Shown here: positions 1-12,089 of the stretch, piece after piece
How the letters are laid out: each line of letters starts with the position of its first letter
How positions within the stretch are numbered: position 1 is the stretch's first letter
NCBI GenBank assembly: GCA_008828725.1
Contig: MEHQ01000256.1
Span: 138,612-202,611 of the forward strand
Source: Saccharina japonica
Taxonomy: Eukaryota > Sar > Phaeophyceae > Laminariales > Laminariaceae
Reading direction: 5' to 3'
DNA: 64,000 nucleotides
Position numbers and translations under genes: made by a program
The notes under the pieces: model-generated
What the model was told of the DNA's origin: nothing
The model's input: the letters and a program-made list of their open reading frames with translations, nothing else
Databases searched by the model: none

Positions 1-505
1 ACTTCCAGTGACTTCAACAAAAACTAAAAAACATAGTACCAGACCCCAGCGTACCTGTAGACATCATAGAAATAACGTAGGTGTTATTTTATCACGGAAT
101 GCCTAGCACAGACGGTCGGTACACACCTCTTGCTGAACAGGTACGGCGTTGCATCTGTCATTTGCATTACTTGCTCGCTTTCTTCCATCGAGCACATTGT
201 TTGTGATATACAACCTGGTGGTAATCTAAGGATACTCCGTCTTTTTTATCGAAAATACGTGGTGTGAGATCCTCATGGTCCTCATCACTGTTACCATATT
301 ATGCTCATCGTCACCATCATCAACATCTCCATTAAGGAGCAAAAGGTTATCGGCAACCAGGCAATTTAGTTGGTTCCAGTATGCACAATGTCCCGTGAAC
401 TCGTCCTCTCCTCATTTTTCTAGGGCTGCAATGTTTCGTATACAGGACGGCCGTTCCTCCGCAACCCCGTGGGCGGATTGTTGGATAGTACAGTAAGACA
501 TTTAC
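1..505. repeat. Fragment of an upstream repeat unit
   Basis: This stretch aligns with about 15219-15720 in unit I and 43130-43640 in unit II; all share the stretch ending in 'gggcggattgttgga'-like sequence followed by 'aaacatttaca'. Homology stops near 505 and is followed by an A-run and a MITE. In the other units the next segment starts 'gacagaactaccgtac', which is missing here. It is the tail of a preceding, truncated unit. No gene is seen. Confidence 0.75.
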
Positions 506-538
506 ACGAATAAGGTATTAAAAAAAAAAAAAAACAAA

Positions 539-817
539 GACGCATGCTATGATACGGCAAAGCTGCACCACGTTTTTTTTTCTGAGGGTGTTTGGTCACT
601 TGATTATAGTATAGGTGCTCTATACCTCACCCCAAAAGTGATTTGAACGGAAACAAAAGTGCTACCCGATGAACAGTGCCATGGCCTAAGCACAAAATGA
701 AAAATAGTGTGACACGAAAACGAATTTCTGCGATTTTGAGCTTAAGGAGCATTATTATCATTCAGAAACGTTTCAGGCAAAAAAAGGTATACCTATACCT
801 CTATCGTAGCACGCGTC
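539..817. mobile_element. MITE family A, copy 1
   Basis: Non-autonomous inverted-repeat element of about 279 bp. The left end GACGCATGCTATGATA and the right end, read in reverse as GACGCGTGCTACGATAGAGG, form the imperfect TIR shared by about ten copies in the window. The 4-bp flanks 'caaa' match on both sides and may be a target duplication. It lies exactly at the junction between the unit fragment 1-505 and the ~225-bp array. No coding capacity. Confidence 0.7.
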
Positions 818-859
818 CAAACAAACAAGCAAAATAACAAACAATAAAATTACAACCTT

Positions 860-2190
860 ATGGAGACAGCCCTGTGGGCTGTGGATATTCCGGTGGCCGG
901 TTGACTTTGCTGCTCATGCTGGCAATGTCATAAAATGGGGCAGCACGGTGTACCCGGGGTTCCATGCGGTTTGAAGCTGTTAGGCGACTATGCCGTATCT
1001 GATGGGCATTTAGGAGTAGTTTCCGTTTCAAATCTCCCTTTCTTCAAGTTGTACGAACACGCGAGGGAACGAGCCATGCGCGACCCCGACATCGGAGACA
1101 GACCCATGTAGAAGGAAACACAAAGACAGAAATGATGAAGGTATAGGCGGTGGTGGCCTACCTTTTCTTATTTTGCTAATTAATCATGATTGGTCATTAC
1201 TGGATACGCCCTCGACAGCCCCGTGTTTTGGGAGTACGATGCCCGCGTCGCTGCGCATATTGTCATCCCCGGAAAGGGAGCAACGGAGTTCACCTGGGGA
1301 GTGCCACGCCGTAAAAACAAAACAAAACAAAACAAAAACGCCAAGAGACTACACCGTACCCGATGTGTACTTAGGTGTATTGGTTCCGTCTACCCCTCGT
1401 TACTCAAGGTATGGAACACATGAGGAGGTGAGAGTAGTGACAACAGTTACGGCATCGAAGACAGCCCCATGTGATGTGAACTGGGGTTGTTTCTACGCCG
1501 CTCATACAACCAGCCCCCCCCTCCCCCCCCTGCCTGCGGCTCCAAATGGACAGGAGACTGTCGTGGTGAGAGCATAAAACATGGCTCGCGATACCAAAGC
1601 ACCCCATGCATACTATTTACAGGACGGCCGGGGGGGCTGCTCACACATGCACATAAATAATGCACAAAGATGCCGTTCTGGCACCGAAGACAGCCATGTG
1701 GGCTGCGAAGTTGGGTGGCTGCTAAGCGGCTCATGTGGCCAACTCCCCTTTCAACAACACAAGCTGATTCGGGCTTTCTACAGTCTCAATCTGGTAGGAG
1801 CCCATGCGTGTACGAATTGTTGTTTCTGATTTTGTTGTCGTTTCCTTCTTGGGCTTCTTGCGGAAACACAAGAGTAGAGTGGAATATGCAGTGCCGGCAC
1901 CGATAAAAAACCTGTGTTCTGCGAAGATTGGTCGCCGCCATGCGGCTCACATTGACAACCTCCTACATGGGACAACCCATTCGGGTTCGGGCTTCTTACG
2001 ATCTGAGACTAACAGGGCACTATACCGGTATACTTTATCGTATTGGCATTCATTTCTTCATATTTTATCTTGGATTTTACTGTGGAAACACGCGAGACGA
2101 CTATTGGTAGAAAAAGGCACCGACGGCAGACACGTGTGCTGTAAACGTTGTTGCCGCGATGTTCTTCACATTGCCAATCCTATATTTTGG
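860..2190 (+). repeat. ~225-bp tandem array, left copy
   Basis: A recurring module of the form 'ggcaccgaagacagcc..tgt..ctgcgaa..tgg..gc.gc.atgcggctca' starts near 860, 1206, 1452, 1684, 1897 and 2120, with a weaker copy near 1087. Spacing is mostly 213-245 bp. Copies are strongly diverged. The same module occurs five times in 4460-5580, about twice in unit II (near 35185 and 35390) and once in unit III (near 57510). Open frames in some copies are not kept in others, so it is treated as non-coding satellite-like DNA. A short (AAAAC)n expansion sits at about 1312-1340. Confidence 0.6.
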
Positions 2191-4020
2191 GGCAACCATA
2201 TATATATTTTAGGTGTCCTGCGGTCTGGCACAGACATCTTTGTTTTTTTCCGATGTTGAATAAACACAGATACTGTCCGTGGTATTACGACAACCCTTTG
2301 ATGCCGGTACTTCCGGGTGGCCGTTTTTAATGCCAATGTTCGTGCTGCGGTGATACAGCATTCTAAAACTGGTTCCGTTAAATATCGAGACCATGGTGGT
2401 GAACATAGTCTTGTTGACCCTTGTAGGGTGGCACACTATTATAACGAGATATGTACCGAAAATGTATATATGTACATATTTGTTTTGGTCGATGACAGAC
2501 GGTTACGTTGTAGGGACACACATCGGATTGTCGCATGACATTGTAGACACACTAGGCGAAGCGTAAACTGCTACGGGGGCGGAGTGTTAAGATCCTCTCA
2601 TGCCACCCTACAGCGTTGGAAATACGTCGGTGACCCCCTCCCACCCCCCCCTCTTTTGTCGCCGCCGCCTGCACCCACCGAGTGTGTTCCGCTGGCGGCA
2701 TCAGCAGCGGGTGTACGACAGCTACAATCTGACCGGCAACTGTTACGCGTGGATCGAGAGTCGCGGCTGTCGGCTCGGACGCCGAAACTTCTACCGGCCA
2801 CGCCTTTTGCGCTCGAATAGGGGGAGCGGGCTTCGTCGGTCGGCGGCGGAGCCACGGTCAGCAGCAGCACCGCGCGGGGGGGGAGGGGGGGGGCTCTGTA
2901 CCTACATCGCGACCTCCAGGATGGTGGTGGGCCAGTTGCAATCTCGGCTTGGGGCACGTACGCGTCTGGTCGCCCAATACGGCGTACGATTCTCTTGTTG
3001 ATGGTTTGTCAGGAGCTTTGGTTTTTGTTTTGGCGTCGAGTGACTCAGATTGTTGCGAAGCCTGATGTTGATTGGGTGTCGCCTTGTGGTGTTGCGCGTC
3101 GAATACGATTTTCAGGGTCGAATACGATTTCCAGGAAATTGGCGACGGTGCAGTAGTTCTATTGAGTGCATGTAGAGCTGGAGCTACAGGTCACGGCTCC
3201 CGTGCTGCCGTGGGCTTTCAGAGGTATCGCACAAGTCCACTTAATGGCAGGAACGGTTCGGCGGGTCCGCCGACCGGTTTTGTTCGGTGTGCTTGTCTTA
3301 AGGAAACCGTCATGCCCTCGCGGGACCTGGAGATGTTTTGTGGCTGTGTTTAGGTCTGAGGTACGTCCTGGTGGTGAAAACAAACGAACTGTTCGCCGCC
3401 GATTCGGAGGTGGTGCACGCCGTGGGCTGCCTCGCCCGGGGTGACGTGGCGTTTACGCCAACGGCACATAGATGGGAAACACGCGAGGGCAACAGGCCCG
3501 ACAAGGTAGCCGTGCGTTCTTAGGGCCATAAGCGGGATCAAGTAAAGTTTGTTACCGTGTGCATGCGGCCTCGAACGAGTCTCGTGGGCCAAGGTCGTCT
3601 TGTAGGGCGGTCGGCAGAGTCATTGCCCTTGTGTTGGAGATTTTGTCATGTTTTGCCCGTTTCCCGACCATGGCCCCCCTCTCCTCGTATGGTTGTGGTA
3701 ACAGCCGGGGACATGGAACAATTTGGGGTAGATAGTATCTACTAGTACGGTAAACAGTAGTCTCACATTACCTCGGTGTTGGAGGAGTCGAATGGGACGG
3801 TACCATTCGGAGGCTTGGTCATCCGAGACAACTGTAGGCTGTACAAGTTAGAAACCCGGCCGATATTATATTAGGGAGAGAGAGACCGTAACATTGGGTG
3901 GTCGAGATACTCAAGAGTTTGCAGCAGGCTGTGATACAGGTATTTGGCTGAAGGGAAGAATCTCTCTCTCCCACGACTCAGGAAACGACAATGACAAGGC
4001 AATTCGAAAGATATACAATA
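860..4020. repeat. Extra partial unit preceding unit I
   Basis: This segment is a diverged tandem copy of about 4460-6490 (offset about 3240 bp, falling to about 2460 bp because some 780 bp present at about 2700-3480 is missing from the right copy). Shared landmarks are the ~225-bp array, the block at 1925-2010 matching 5183-5265, the block at 3490-3530 matching 5955-6000, and the block at 3780-3980 matching 6235-6440. The part 2590-3750 also aligns with 35560-36620 in unit II. No gene was found. Short C- or G-runs occur at about 1513-1531, 2640-2652 and 2876-2895. Confidence 0.7.
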
Positions 4021-4459
4021 AAATGCATATTTAGACGGTTGAATTCAACGCAAGTGGTTGACATACATCTATTTGACGGTGCGTCTACGTACCGTTGGTT
4101 TCTGCGCCACTTGTTGCTTTGCTAGTGATGCGTGCAAGTTGGAGATATGAACTTTCGGTCACGTGAGCTCTTAAGTTGGGAAACTGAGAGGCGAAAAGGG
4201 ACGAGAGACGTTCCTCCAGGCTACAGAAGCACATGTCGGAATCTTCATCATATTGTCGAAATCAATGAAAACACATCAGTGTTGAATATATCTCCACCTG
4301 TCCACGCTTGAAGCAAATATACGTTGCCTGAATAATTGAGAGTCTTGCAAATGGGAGCGATTGTAAACGTCAGGGCGTACGCTACATACCCTAACGTCAT
4401 GATCGTAAACTGGTTCGCTCTACTTGGCATGTGAGGGGTTTGTTTATCGTACCCTGACA

Positions 4460-5580
4460 TCGACATAATATGTGCGGCCGCGTCGCTGCGCATGCTGTCA
4501 TGCCTGTAAAATCTTCAACGCAGAACACCTGGGAGATATACGCCGTCAAAAAATCACCGAATGAACACACTGTACACTTTGTCATATGTGTGAATAGGTG
4601 AACTTGATCTGCCTATCCCTCGCTAAACAATATCACCCTTAAAACATACGAGGAGAGGAAAGTAGCGATAGGTATTTACTTAATTCGACCACAGCCCCAT
4701 GTGCCGTGAAAACGGGCTGCTGCTACGCTGGTCATGTCGCTAGTCCCCCATAGTTTGCAACGCAGTATATTTCGCCCCCCCAGGCGGCTTTGAACAGACA
4801 GGACACTATCGGGGTGAGTGAGTTTACAAACATTGCTCGAGATACCAAGGCACCACCCTATTCACACAATTGTTGGGACGGTCGGTTGGTGGCTCACACA
4901 TACACATAATCCATGCATAAGTATACCGTTCCGGCATCGAAGACATCGTTGTGGACTGTGAAATTTCGTAGACGCTATGCGGCTCTTGTTGTCAACCCCC
5001 CAACATACAACACCACAATATGATCCAAGCTTCCTGCAGACCGAAACCGATTGGAGCTCGTACGTTTACAAAGTATTTTAGATGATTTATTATTTTCGTT
5101 CCACGCCTAAGAATATTGTGGAAACACAATGGTAGAGTGGACTATGCACTGCTGGCACCGATAACAAACCCAGGTCCTGCGAAGATTGGTTGACGCTGTG
5201 CGGATCACATTAGCAACCTCTTACATGGGACGACCCATTCAAGTTCGGGCGTCTTACGGTGCGAAAGAAACAGGGCATTTTGTATATACCGCTATATACT
5301 TCGAAGTATTACTTTATCTGTATTCCTGGATTGTATTGTGGAAACTCACAAGAAGAGTTTTGCCAGGCAGGTTTGGCACCAACGAGAGCCACCTTTGCTG
5401 TGAACATTGCTGCCGCGGGGTTGTCCGTCTTCCAACTCGGTATATGGGGGCAACACGATGTATGTTAGGTGTTCTGCGGTCTGGCGAAGAGATCACCGTT
5501 TTAAGGTTTGAATACACACAAATACTGTCCGTGGTATTACGATAGTCCTTAGGTGCTTTTACGGTCGGGTGGTCGTTCTC
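4460..5580 (+). repeat. ~225-bp tandem array, right copy
   Basis: Five diverged copies of the module described for 860-2190 start near 4460, 4685, 4930, 5155 and 5378. The best match is between 1897-2010 and 5155-5270. Nothing here supports a gene: the frames that are open in one copy contain stops in its neighbours. Confidence 0.6.
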
Positions 5581-8500
5581 CTACCAGAGTCGGTTGCTGC
5601 GATAAAAAAGCTTTATGATACTGGTGCCGTTGACGTTTGAGACCATGGTTGGCAGCAGATCGTTGACAGCCCCTATAAGGTGACACAATATTATAACGGG
5701 ATTTCTACCAACTGCATGCATCTACTTTTTTTTGGTATTCGATGACAGACTGTGACGTTGTACAGATACACATCGGTACGTCGTATCACATAGCGCGCAC
5801 AACTGGCGAAGCTTGAAACGCTACGAGGAGAGAGGTTTAACATCTACTCGTGCTAACCTCACAGCGCTGAAAATACGCCGATGACAGCCTCTCACGCCTT
5901 CTTTTGTCGCGGCCGCCTGCACCCACAGCGTGTTTCGCTGGCGTCGTTGGCACCGGGCCCGACAAGATAGCAGTGCGTTCTTAGCGCTCTAAGCCTGATC
6001 AGGAATATATTGGTACTGTGCGCGTGCGCACTCGAACGAGACTCGTAAGCCGGAGTCGCCTTTTCGGGCGGTCGGCAGATCTCCTGCCCTTGTGCTTGGG
6101 AACGTATTATGCTTCCCTGGTTTCCTTATCATGCCGTCATCTTCTTGTATTGCTGTGGAAACAGCAGGGGGCAAGGGACAGTGTGGGGTAGAAAACAAAA
6201 TGAGAGTACGGGAAACAGCAGTATTTCATTACCTTGGCGTCGCAAGAGTCGAATGGAACCGTGCACTTCGGAGGCTTGGTCATCTGAGACAACAGCAGGC
6301 CCTACTATTAATAGCTAGGAATCCAGTCGATATCATAGTGGAGAGAGAGAGACCGTAAAAGTGTGTTGTCGATATACTTAGGGGGTTGCAGCAAGCTGCG
6401 ATACCAGTATCTGGCCAAGGGGAGGAATACATTTCTCCCACGACTCACAAAACGATAGTGATAACGCGATTAGTGAGATGTACAACAAAAAGTTGAAGTA
6501 TGTTGTCCTGGGAATAATCCACTATTTCCCGGTGTAGAGGAAGCGTGCGTTGCCGAGCGCACAAGTATACACAAGTACATGAACCGTGATGTCAGGCAAT
6601 CGCGCTGAATGTTGATTTGCGCTTGCCGTGAAACGTTTTACACGCAGAACCCCATTCGTGTGAGGGATCAGTTATACCATGTTGGCGTGCGTGAGAAAAT
6701 CCGTCGTCCGGGAGTATCCCTCCAGAGGGAAAAACGAGTATTACTTACCGGTATTCCCTGTTACCCCAATCGAGTTGATAACGTGGTATACCATCGAATT
6801 ATGTCATTCGCGTCGTGTACGACTGACTGCGTACGATTAAATTTCTTGGATTTCGTCTTCAGTCTCCACCCAGTAAACACCCACTTGATGTAGAGTATAG
6901 CGTGTGTTTGCAAGGAGTGCTACATATTATATATACATGCCGTGACGCACGGTTGCGTAACGTGAGGTCGCCGATGAACTGCGGCACCTGCAATAAAATT
7001 GCCTGAACTTAATATCAGCCGCGACACTTTGAATCACGAGCAGTAGCTGTCCCGTATCTCATGGAGTAGGTTGACATGGTCGACCTCTTAAAAAAACGCG
7101 CATACCTTTCTTCCTCGATGAGTTCCTCTAGTGTGGCATATCTTGTAGATTAGCCGCAATGAGGCTTGGATTTGGACATCGTCCAAGCATCGTTAGGAAT
7201 GCAACAAACTATATAAACGGGCATCCACGGGCAGTATTACGTTTTGTTTTGTTCTTCAAAACGGCAGAATTTCGCATAGACTACCATTCGTCAGAAAATG
7301 TTTAAAATAGTTAAGCTATAGTGTACACGAGCCTCTGCTCACCTCGCGGAGACGGTGGGGGTCGCTCGGGGTATTACGTAGAAGAGATAAACAAATAGCA
7401 TCTTGTATGAAAGTTTATTTGAAATATCCACCACTGTAGAGTACTTGCACCGTAGAGAGCAAAACAAATTTGTTGACTACAAAATGTGTTGTCAAAGTCG
7501 TTATGACCAGACGTTCATATAACATGCACTCACATTAATGACCTACTGCTTGGTCTCACAAAGCAGCAAGCATCGTACACGTCTAAAGGAACCTCTTGTA
7601 GATATTTCTGAATTATTCAATGGCTACGATTTAGTTCCCTACATCAGTCATAAATCGCCGTCAGTAGAACACGCAGAAGAGCAGTTGAACACACGAACTT
7701 CTTCAATATCGTATAATTGGAAGCTCCACTGCCTAGTTGCACTTGTCTTGAACAACTTATCGTATAAACTCAAAATAAAAAAGACAACAATCCCAGCATG
7801 TTGCAGTTCATCATATATGTTGTGGTATGTTACCATATAAGGGCCTATGCTCATTGGAAACAAACATTACGTACAACAAGAGACATCAAGTGCGGGTATA
7901 GTGCATCGGGCAAAACATTACATGCTATCGACATTTTGGAATACACTCGACCACGAGAAGGAGATACAACGATTTGAAGACTTGTGCCACAATATAGGTT
8001 GCATGTTCTGGTTGCATACCGCGTATAAACTTTGTGGGCGTTGCTGCTCAGGAAATTATTACTGGCCAAAATGACAACATTTCTTCGTATATTGGTTGGA
8101 GGACTAGCTCCTACACTATGATCAGTATGATCGAAAGCTGCTCGGCTTGTGCAAACAGCGGTTTTCGAAACCACGGTTCGAGGGACCTACTAGTACAGTA
8201 GTAATGAGCTGCTCATGTGAGTAGTAGAGAAAATATGCCGCCACGCTTAAGGTGTAACTACTCTGAGTTCTTACGTATGAGTCCAACCTGCATTGCCAGG
8301 AGACATTTCGCTTCGACCAACCGTGTCACAGCCAACGTTCTGACACTTAGGGAGCTAATGAAAATCATCCCCACGATACACAATGCACCTGTGAACCCCT
8401 ACGTAAATATCAGTTGCACCCTCACCCATTTTCCCAACCACATCGGCGAATGATTGCTCCAGATTGATCAATAAGGACTCGTCTCAATTTGCGACAGTGC

Positions 8501-8868
8501 TCTGTTATAGGTGGATACGATGGATTAAAGCACCATATCGTGTTCTTGCGATCATAAACAATACATATCCCGGTGTCTCGCCGAGCAACACGCCTGTACC
8601 GGAAAATAACGGCCACCTCATGAATGGCCCTTTCCTCCAACTGTCAAATTGCAAAACTACATAATCAACACCGGATAGCCACGCTATATCCAGTCAGTGA
8701 GCAGGTGAAAAAGCAAGAAATGTACGAACACCGCAGATCCATTGCATTGCACAAGGCGCTTCGTATAGGTCACCCAATGAACCCCTTCTTGGAGACTTCT
8801 CGCGGACCGCGCCAAGGTTATGATCACACAACGCGTTCTGGACAACGCGGGAAGGAGTAGCCGTACTA
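5581..8868. other. Gene-free stretch shared with units II and III
   Basis: 5820-6490 repeats the end of the preceding partial unit. 6500-7300 aligns with 57810-58650, and 7400-8860 aligns with 36900-38190 and 58650-60325. Shared blocks include 'cgccgtcagtagaacac' at 7658, with counterparts near 36990 and 59010. All open frames are short and differ between the copies. No promoter, RNA gene or protein gene could be supported. Confidence 0.6.
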
Positions 8869-9135
8869 GAGCATCCTACGGTAGAGGTGCGCTCTGATGT
8901 TTCTGACTTTTCATACTTGATTGAGCATATACATACAAGGAGTCGGTCAACAACTGATTTTTGGAGGAATATAAAAGTCCTACATGTCGGACCACCCATT
9001 CCATGGCAAAAGACAAAGTTAACACTTCTGCAACACAAAAACCAGATTACGACGATTTAGGAATATGTAGCCCTGTCGCTCAGACACTGTTTTAGCCAAA
9101 ACGTGCTAACAGGTACTTCTATCGTAGCACGCGTC
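8869..9135. mobile_element. MITE family A, ancestral copy downstream of gene A1
   Basis: About 267 bp, with left end GAGCATCCTACGGTAGAGGT and right end, in reverse, GACGCGTGCTACGATAGAAG. The same element sits at the same place, 3' of gene A, in units II (38193-38446) and III (60326-60588). It was therefore present before the units were duplicated. Confidence 0.7.
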
Positions 9136-9330
9136 TAGGTACCTCGCTACTATATCGAGCTGGTCTCGTTTTGTCGCTAACATCCCCGCTGCGTTTCCCA
9201 ACTAAAGACAGATGGCTCCCTACGGCAAAATCAAGTCGAAAATAGAGTCGTTACTGCCAACATGGAAGAACCAACTTTGAAGGCCCGAACAACTGCCTGA
9301 ACGGTTGCAACATGGTTTCACTCAAACACA

Positions 9331-10347
9331 TCAAAACATGCACTCAGTTTTTACGTTGGACGGGCTTTTCCGTACGGCACCGTCGAGCAAGCCACCCGAG
9401 CTCTTCGAGGTACTTTCTACTCCAACAGTACGGACGAGCCCAATTCTGATCTGGCCGTGTTCGGGACAGTGGGTAGGGTGCTTGCCGACGACCCCCCACC
9501 TAGCATATTTTGAACAACCAATGACGTCGCACATTGCTCTGAAGTTGATCACCTGAGTATCCGACAGATCGCCTTTATGCTTTGTACATACAGAGCCAGA
9601 ACCGACAGAAAATACACCCCATTGGGGAAAGCGGGAGCATGCGTCATGTGAACAACGTCTGCTGCGGACGTTTACCATGCCATCACCAGCATGTTGTTTG
9701 CAGTACGAGGCCTTCTTGTTCCCGGCGAAATTGAAGGTCGGGGTTTTCGGGCACGATTCATACGAGCAACGCCTGCTGCAGACATCCACCATGCCGATGC
9801 CTGAATGTTCCCTGCAGAACACTGCCTTTTTTGTGCCGACGAGACCGAAGCACGCGCGCTTCGTACAAGAATCATGTGAGCAACGCCTGCCGTGGAGGTT
9901 TATCATGTCGGTGTCAGCATGTTTCTTGCAGTATCTCGCTCTCTTGCTGCCCTCGATATTGAAGCTTGGTTGTGTCATGCAGGAGCCCTGTGAGCAATGC
10001 TTGGTCCGGACGTCCATCATGCCGGCGTGGGCATGTTGTTTGCAGTACACCGGCTTACTAATACCGATGATGTTGAACTTCGCGAGTAGCATGCAGGAGT
10101 CATGTGAGCAACGACTGCTGGTGACGTTAACCATGCCGGTCTCTGCATGTTTCTTGCAGTATCTCGCTGTCTTGCTGCCCTCTGTGTTGAAGACTGGTTG
10201 TGTCATGCAGGAGCCCTGTGAGCAACGTCTGGTGTGGACGTTTACCATACCGTTGGCAGCATGTTGCTTGCAGTACCTCGCTGTCTTGTTGCCCTCCTGA
10301 TTGAAGCTGGGGCGCTTTTGGCAGGAAGTATATGAGCATTTACCCAT
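9331..10347 (-). CDS. EsV-1-7 repeat protein, gene A1
   Basis: Single uninterrupted frame of 338 residues with eight EsV-1-7 repeats. First cysteines are at 4, 42, 80, 118, 156, 194, 232 and 273. Each of the first six fits C-x4-C-x16-C-x2-H with a 12-residue spacer and the recurring tail 'GMVNV/GMVDV'. The seventh has Trp ('PQWGV'), and the last reads 'RWGVVGKHPTHCPEHG', a C-terminal signature shared with A2, A3, B1 and B2. The C-terminus is 'VKTECMF'. No signal peptide or membrane segment is seen. The pattern suggests a small metal-binding or redox cysteine module, but the biochemical role of the family is not established. The first ATG is directly before repeat 1; the homologous upstream sequence is out of frame here, so it is taken as untranslated. 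Repeats 2 and 4 are of the same 'CSQGSC' subtype. Confidence 0.92.
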   Translation of the reverse strand: MGKCSYTSCQKRPSFNQEGNKTARYCKQHAANGMVNVHTRRCSQGSCMTQPVFNTEGSKTARYCKKHAETGMVNVTSSRCSHDSCMLLAKFNIIGISKPVYCKQHAHAGMMDVRTKHCSQGSCMTQPSFNIEGSKRARYCKKHADTDMINLHGRRCSHDSCTKRACFGLVGTKKAVFCREHSGIGMVDVCSRRCSYESCPKTPTFNFAGNKKASYCKQHAGDGMVNVRSRRCSHDACSRFPQWGVFSVGSGSVCTKHKGDLSDTQVINFRAMCDVIGCSKYARWGVVGKHPTHCPEHGQIRIGLVRTVGVESTSKSSGGLLDGAVRKSPSNVKTECMF

Positions 10348-12089
10348 TGTTGTCCCTATTTTGTACGGTCAAAAACAAGGGAGGAGTTTGAGAAAAGCGT
10401 GAGGATACACTGACGATGCGCTCGGATGGGCTCCACACACTTGTTTTCCCTGTAAATGAACGAAACGTATTGAAATCTTTGTAAGGGTCCGCACACATGC
10501 ATATCCACCAAGTCGGGTGTGATTAGTTGTTTCGCATACACTTCGTGCAAAAACTGTGAGTGCCTCATACACCGACGACGAGAATGCATGCGACTGGTGC
10601 TTACCAAACCAATGGCAGGTTTAGGGTTGATGGCCCGCTTACAGCATACAACCGGCCAATACGTACATCATGTCAATGTGAGATACTCCAAAAACGTCAG
10701 TCCGAGGACAACCACATGGTCGCAGGCCACACAAGAACACAAAGACATATTTAATTATAGCTGGAATCTCACCCAGAAGGCAACAGTACAATGAAATCAC
10801 ATATTCAGCACAACAACGTGCAGGGATCCCTTGGCCGGGAGGTTGTGAAGCTTAAACCTGAATAAGAACATACTTCGTATACTACGTCAACGAGTACGCC
10901 AAATACACTACTGTGTGGAGTGATAGTGCTCGACGTTCGCGCTGTTTGGGTAACGCTCATGATATTGATCCCAACAACACATCGACATATGTTCCGCATT
11001 ACAGGAGCGTCGAACGCCACGTCCGGAAGCCAAAGACATCACCCTGACAGCCTAATGAACGAACTGTAAACACAAACGCAGTAATAGTTTTGCAGCAATT
11101 GGTTTGTTATGAAGGGGGGAATTGGTACACAGCAGAGATCCGTCGAGGTCGGTATTGGTGTTGGTGTATGCTCATGTATTCATCAGGTGTAATGGACGGT
11201 CGGCAGGTGAACGCTTACCGCACAACGCAGATAAAAAAGGGCATCAATCGCCGGGGAGTAGGAATACAACGGAAATAAGGGGGGTCGATCTGCGGGACGA
11301 GCTAACGCAAGCTTTCCCACATTGAAATAATAGGCAGGGTTTAACGGGTCACTCCAGCGAATGTTTTGCTCCAAACAGAGTATAGGTACCTTATGTTACC
11401 AAGGTCGCTGCAAACTACATCCGCGCTGCGATCACAACTCGGTACAAGACACGAAGACTGCAGCAATATATATGGGCTTACTCTTTACGATTTACGTAAC
11501 CGCTTATGTTACAATATTCACCACGCTCGCAAAACATATACGAGTATCAGAAATTGTTTAGGGCAGTGGACAGCGTGTTTTTGTTCGCAACAAAAATAAT
11601 GACAATGACGCGGCTAATTTAAATATCAGGACCTTGATCAAGGTGAAACAGAGTTACCAAACTGCTACCACTACTGCTACTGCCCGACGACTACAACCGT
11701 AACCGGAACCACTACTACAACTACTACGACCATTTAATGTGTGATATTTCGACTGATACTACTATAACGACTGTAGTTCTAGAACAAATACTACTAAAAC
11801 TACTAAAACTGCAGAAACTGAAAATCCAGCTACAGACCTCTAACAAGAAGCGTAAGTGTTTGGAATATACTTTACATTCATTCCAGGCATTTGAAAGATA
11901 AAATAAATATTTATCTAAATTGACAAAGATAAGACGATTTCGGCAAAGCCAAAAACGTACGCGCGTGTGTGAGATATTGATCGTAAACTGCAAGATAGAA
12001 AAACATCGTTTCGCGATGAGCATTGTTCCTGCTCCATAGAATTCGGGGTTGGGGTTGGTATTGAACAAACAAAATCGGCCCGATAAGTA
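10348..12089. other. Upstream region of gene A1, no gene seen
   Basis: This stretch aligns with 39822-41540 in unit II and 61812-63500 in unit III. The first 250 bp upstream of the A1 start matches the 5' extension that happens to stay open in A2 and A3, but here the frame is shifted and stops. It should hold the A1 promoter; no recognisable core element was identified. The rest carries only short frames that are not shared between units. Confidence 0.5.
11665..11815. repeat. Triplet-rich (ACT/AAC)n tract
   Basis: Imperfect runs of 'cta/act/aac' triplets. Equivalent tracts are at about 41130-41280 in unit II and 63120-63295 in unit III, so the tract predates the duplication. Copies have drifted in length and phase. 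No coding role is apparent. Confidence 0.6.

Noticed and set aside
2584-3001. Overlapping frames of 78-133 aa on both strands
   Set aside because: They arise from C- and G-runs and GC-rich DNA; counterparts at 5820-5950 and 35560-35700 do not keep them.
9677-10300. Long plus-strand frame (207 aa) opposite gene A1, with similar ones at 39217-39876 and 61123-61683, and minus-strand ones opposite B1 and B2
   Set aside because: They are mirror images of the 114-bp coding repeats: the antisense of a Cys/His/Lys-rich repeat rarely gives stops. The sense strand has the family motif.
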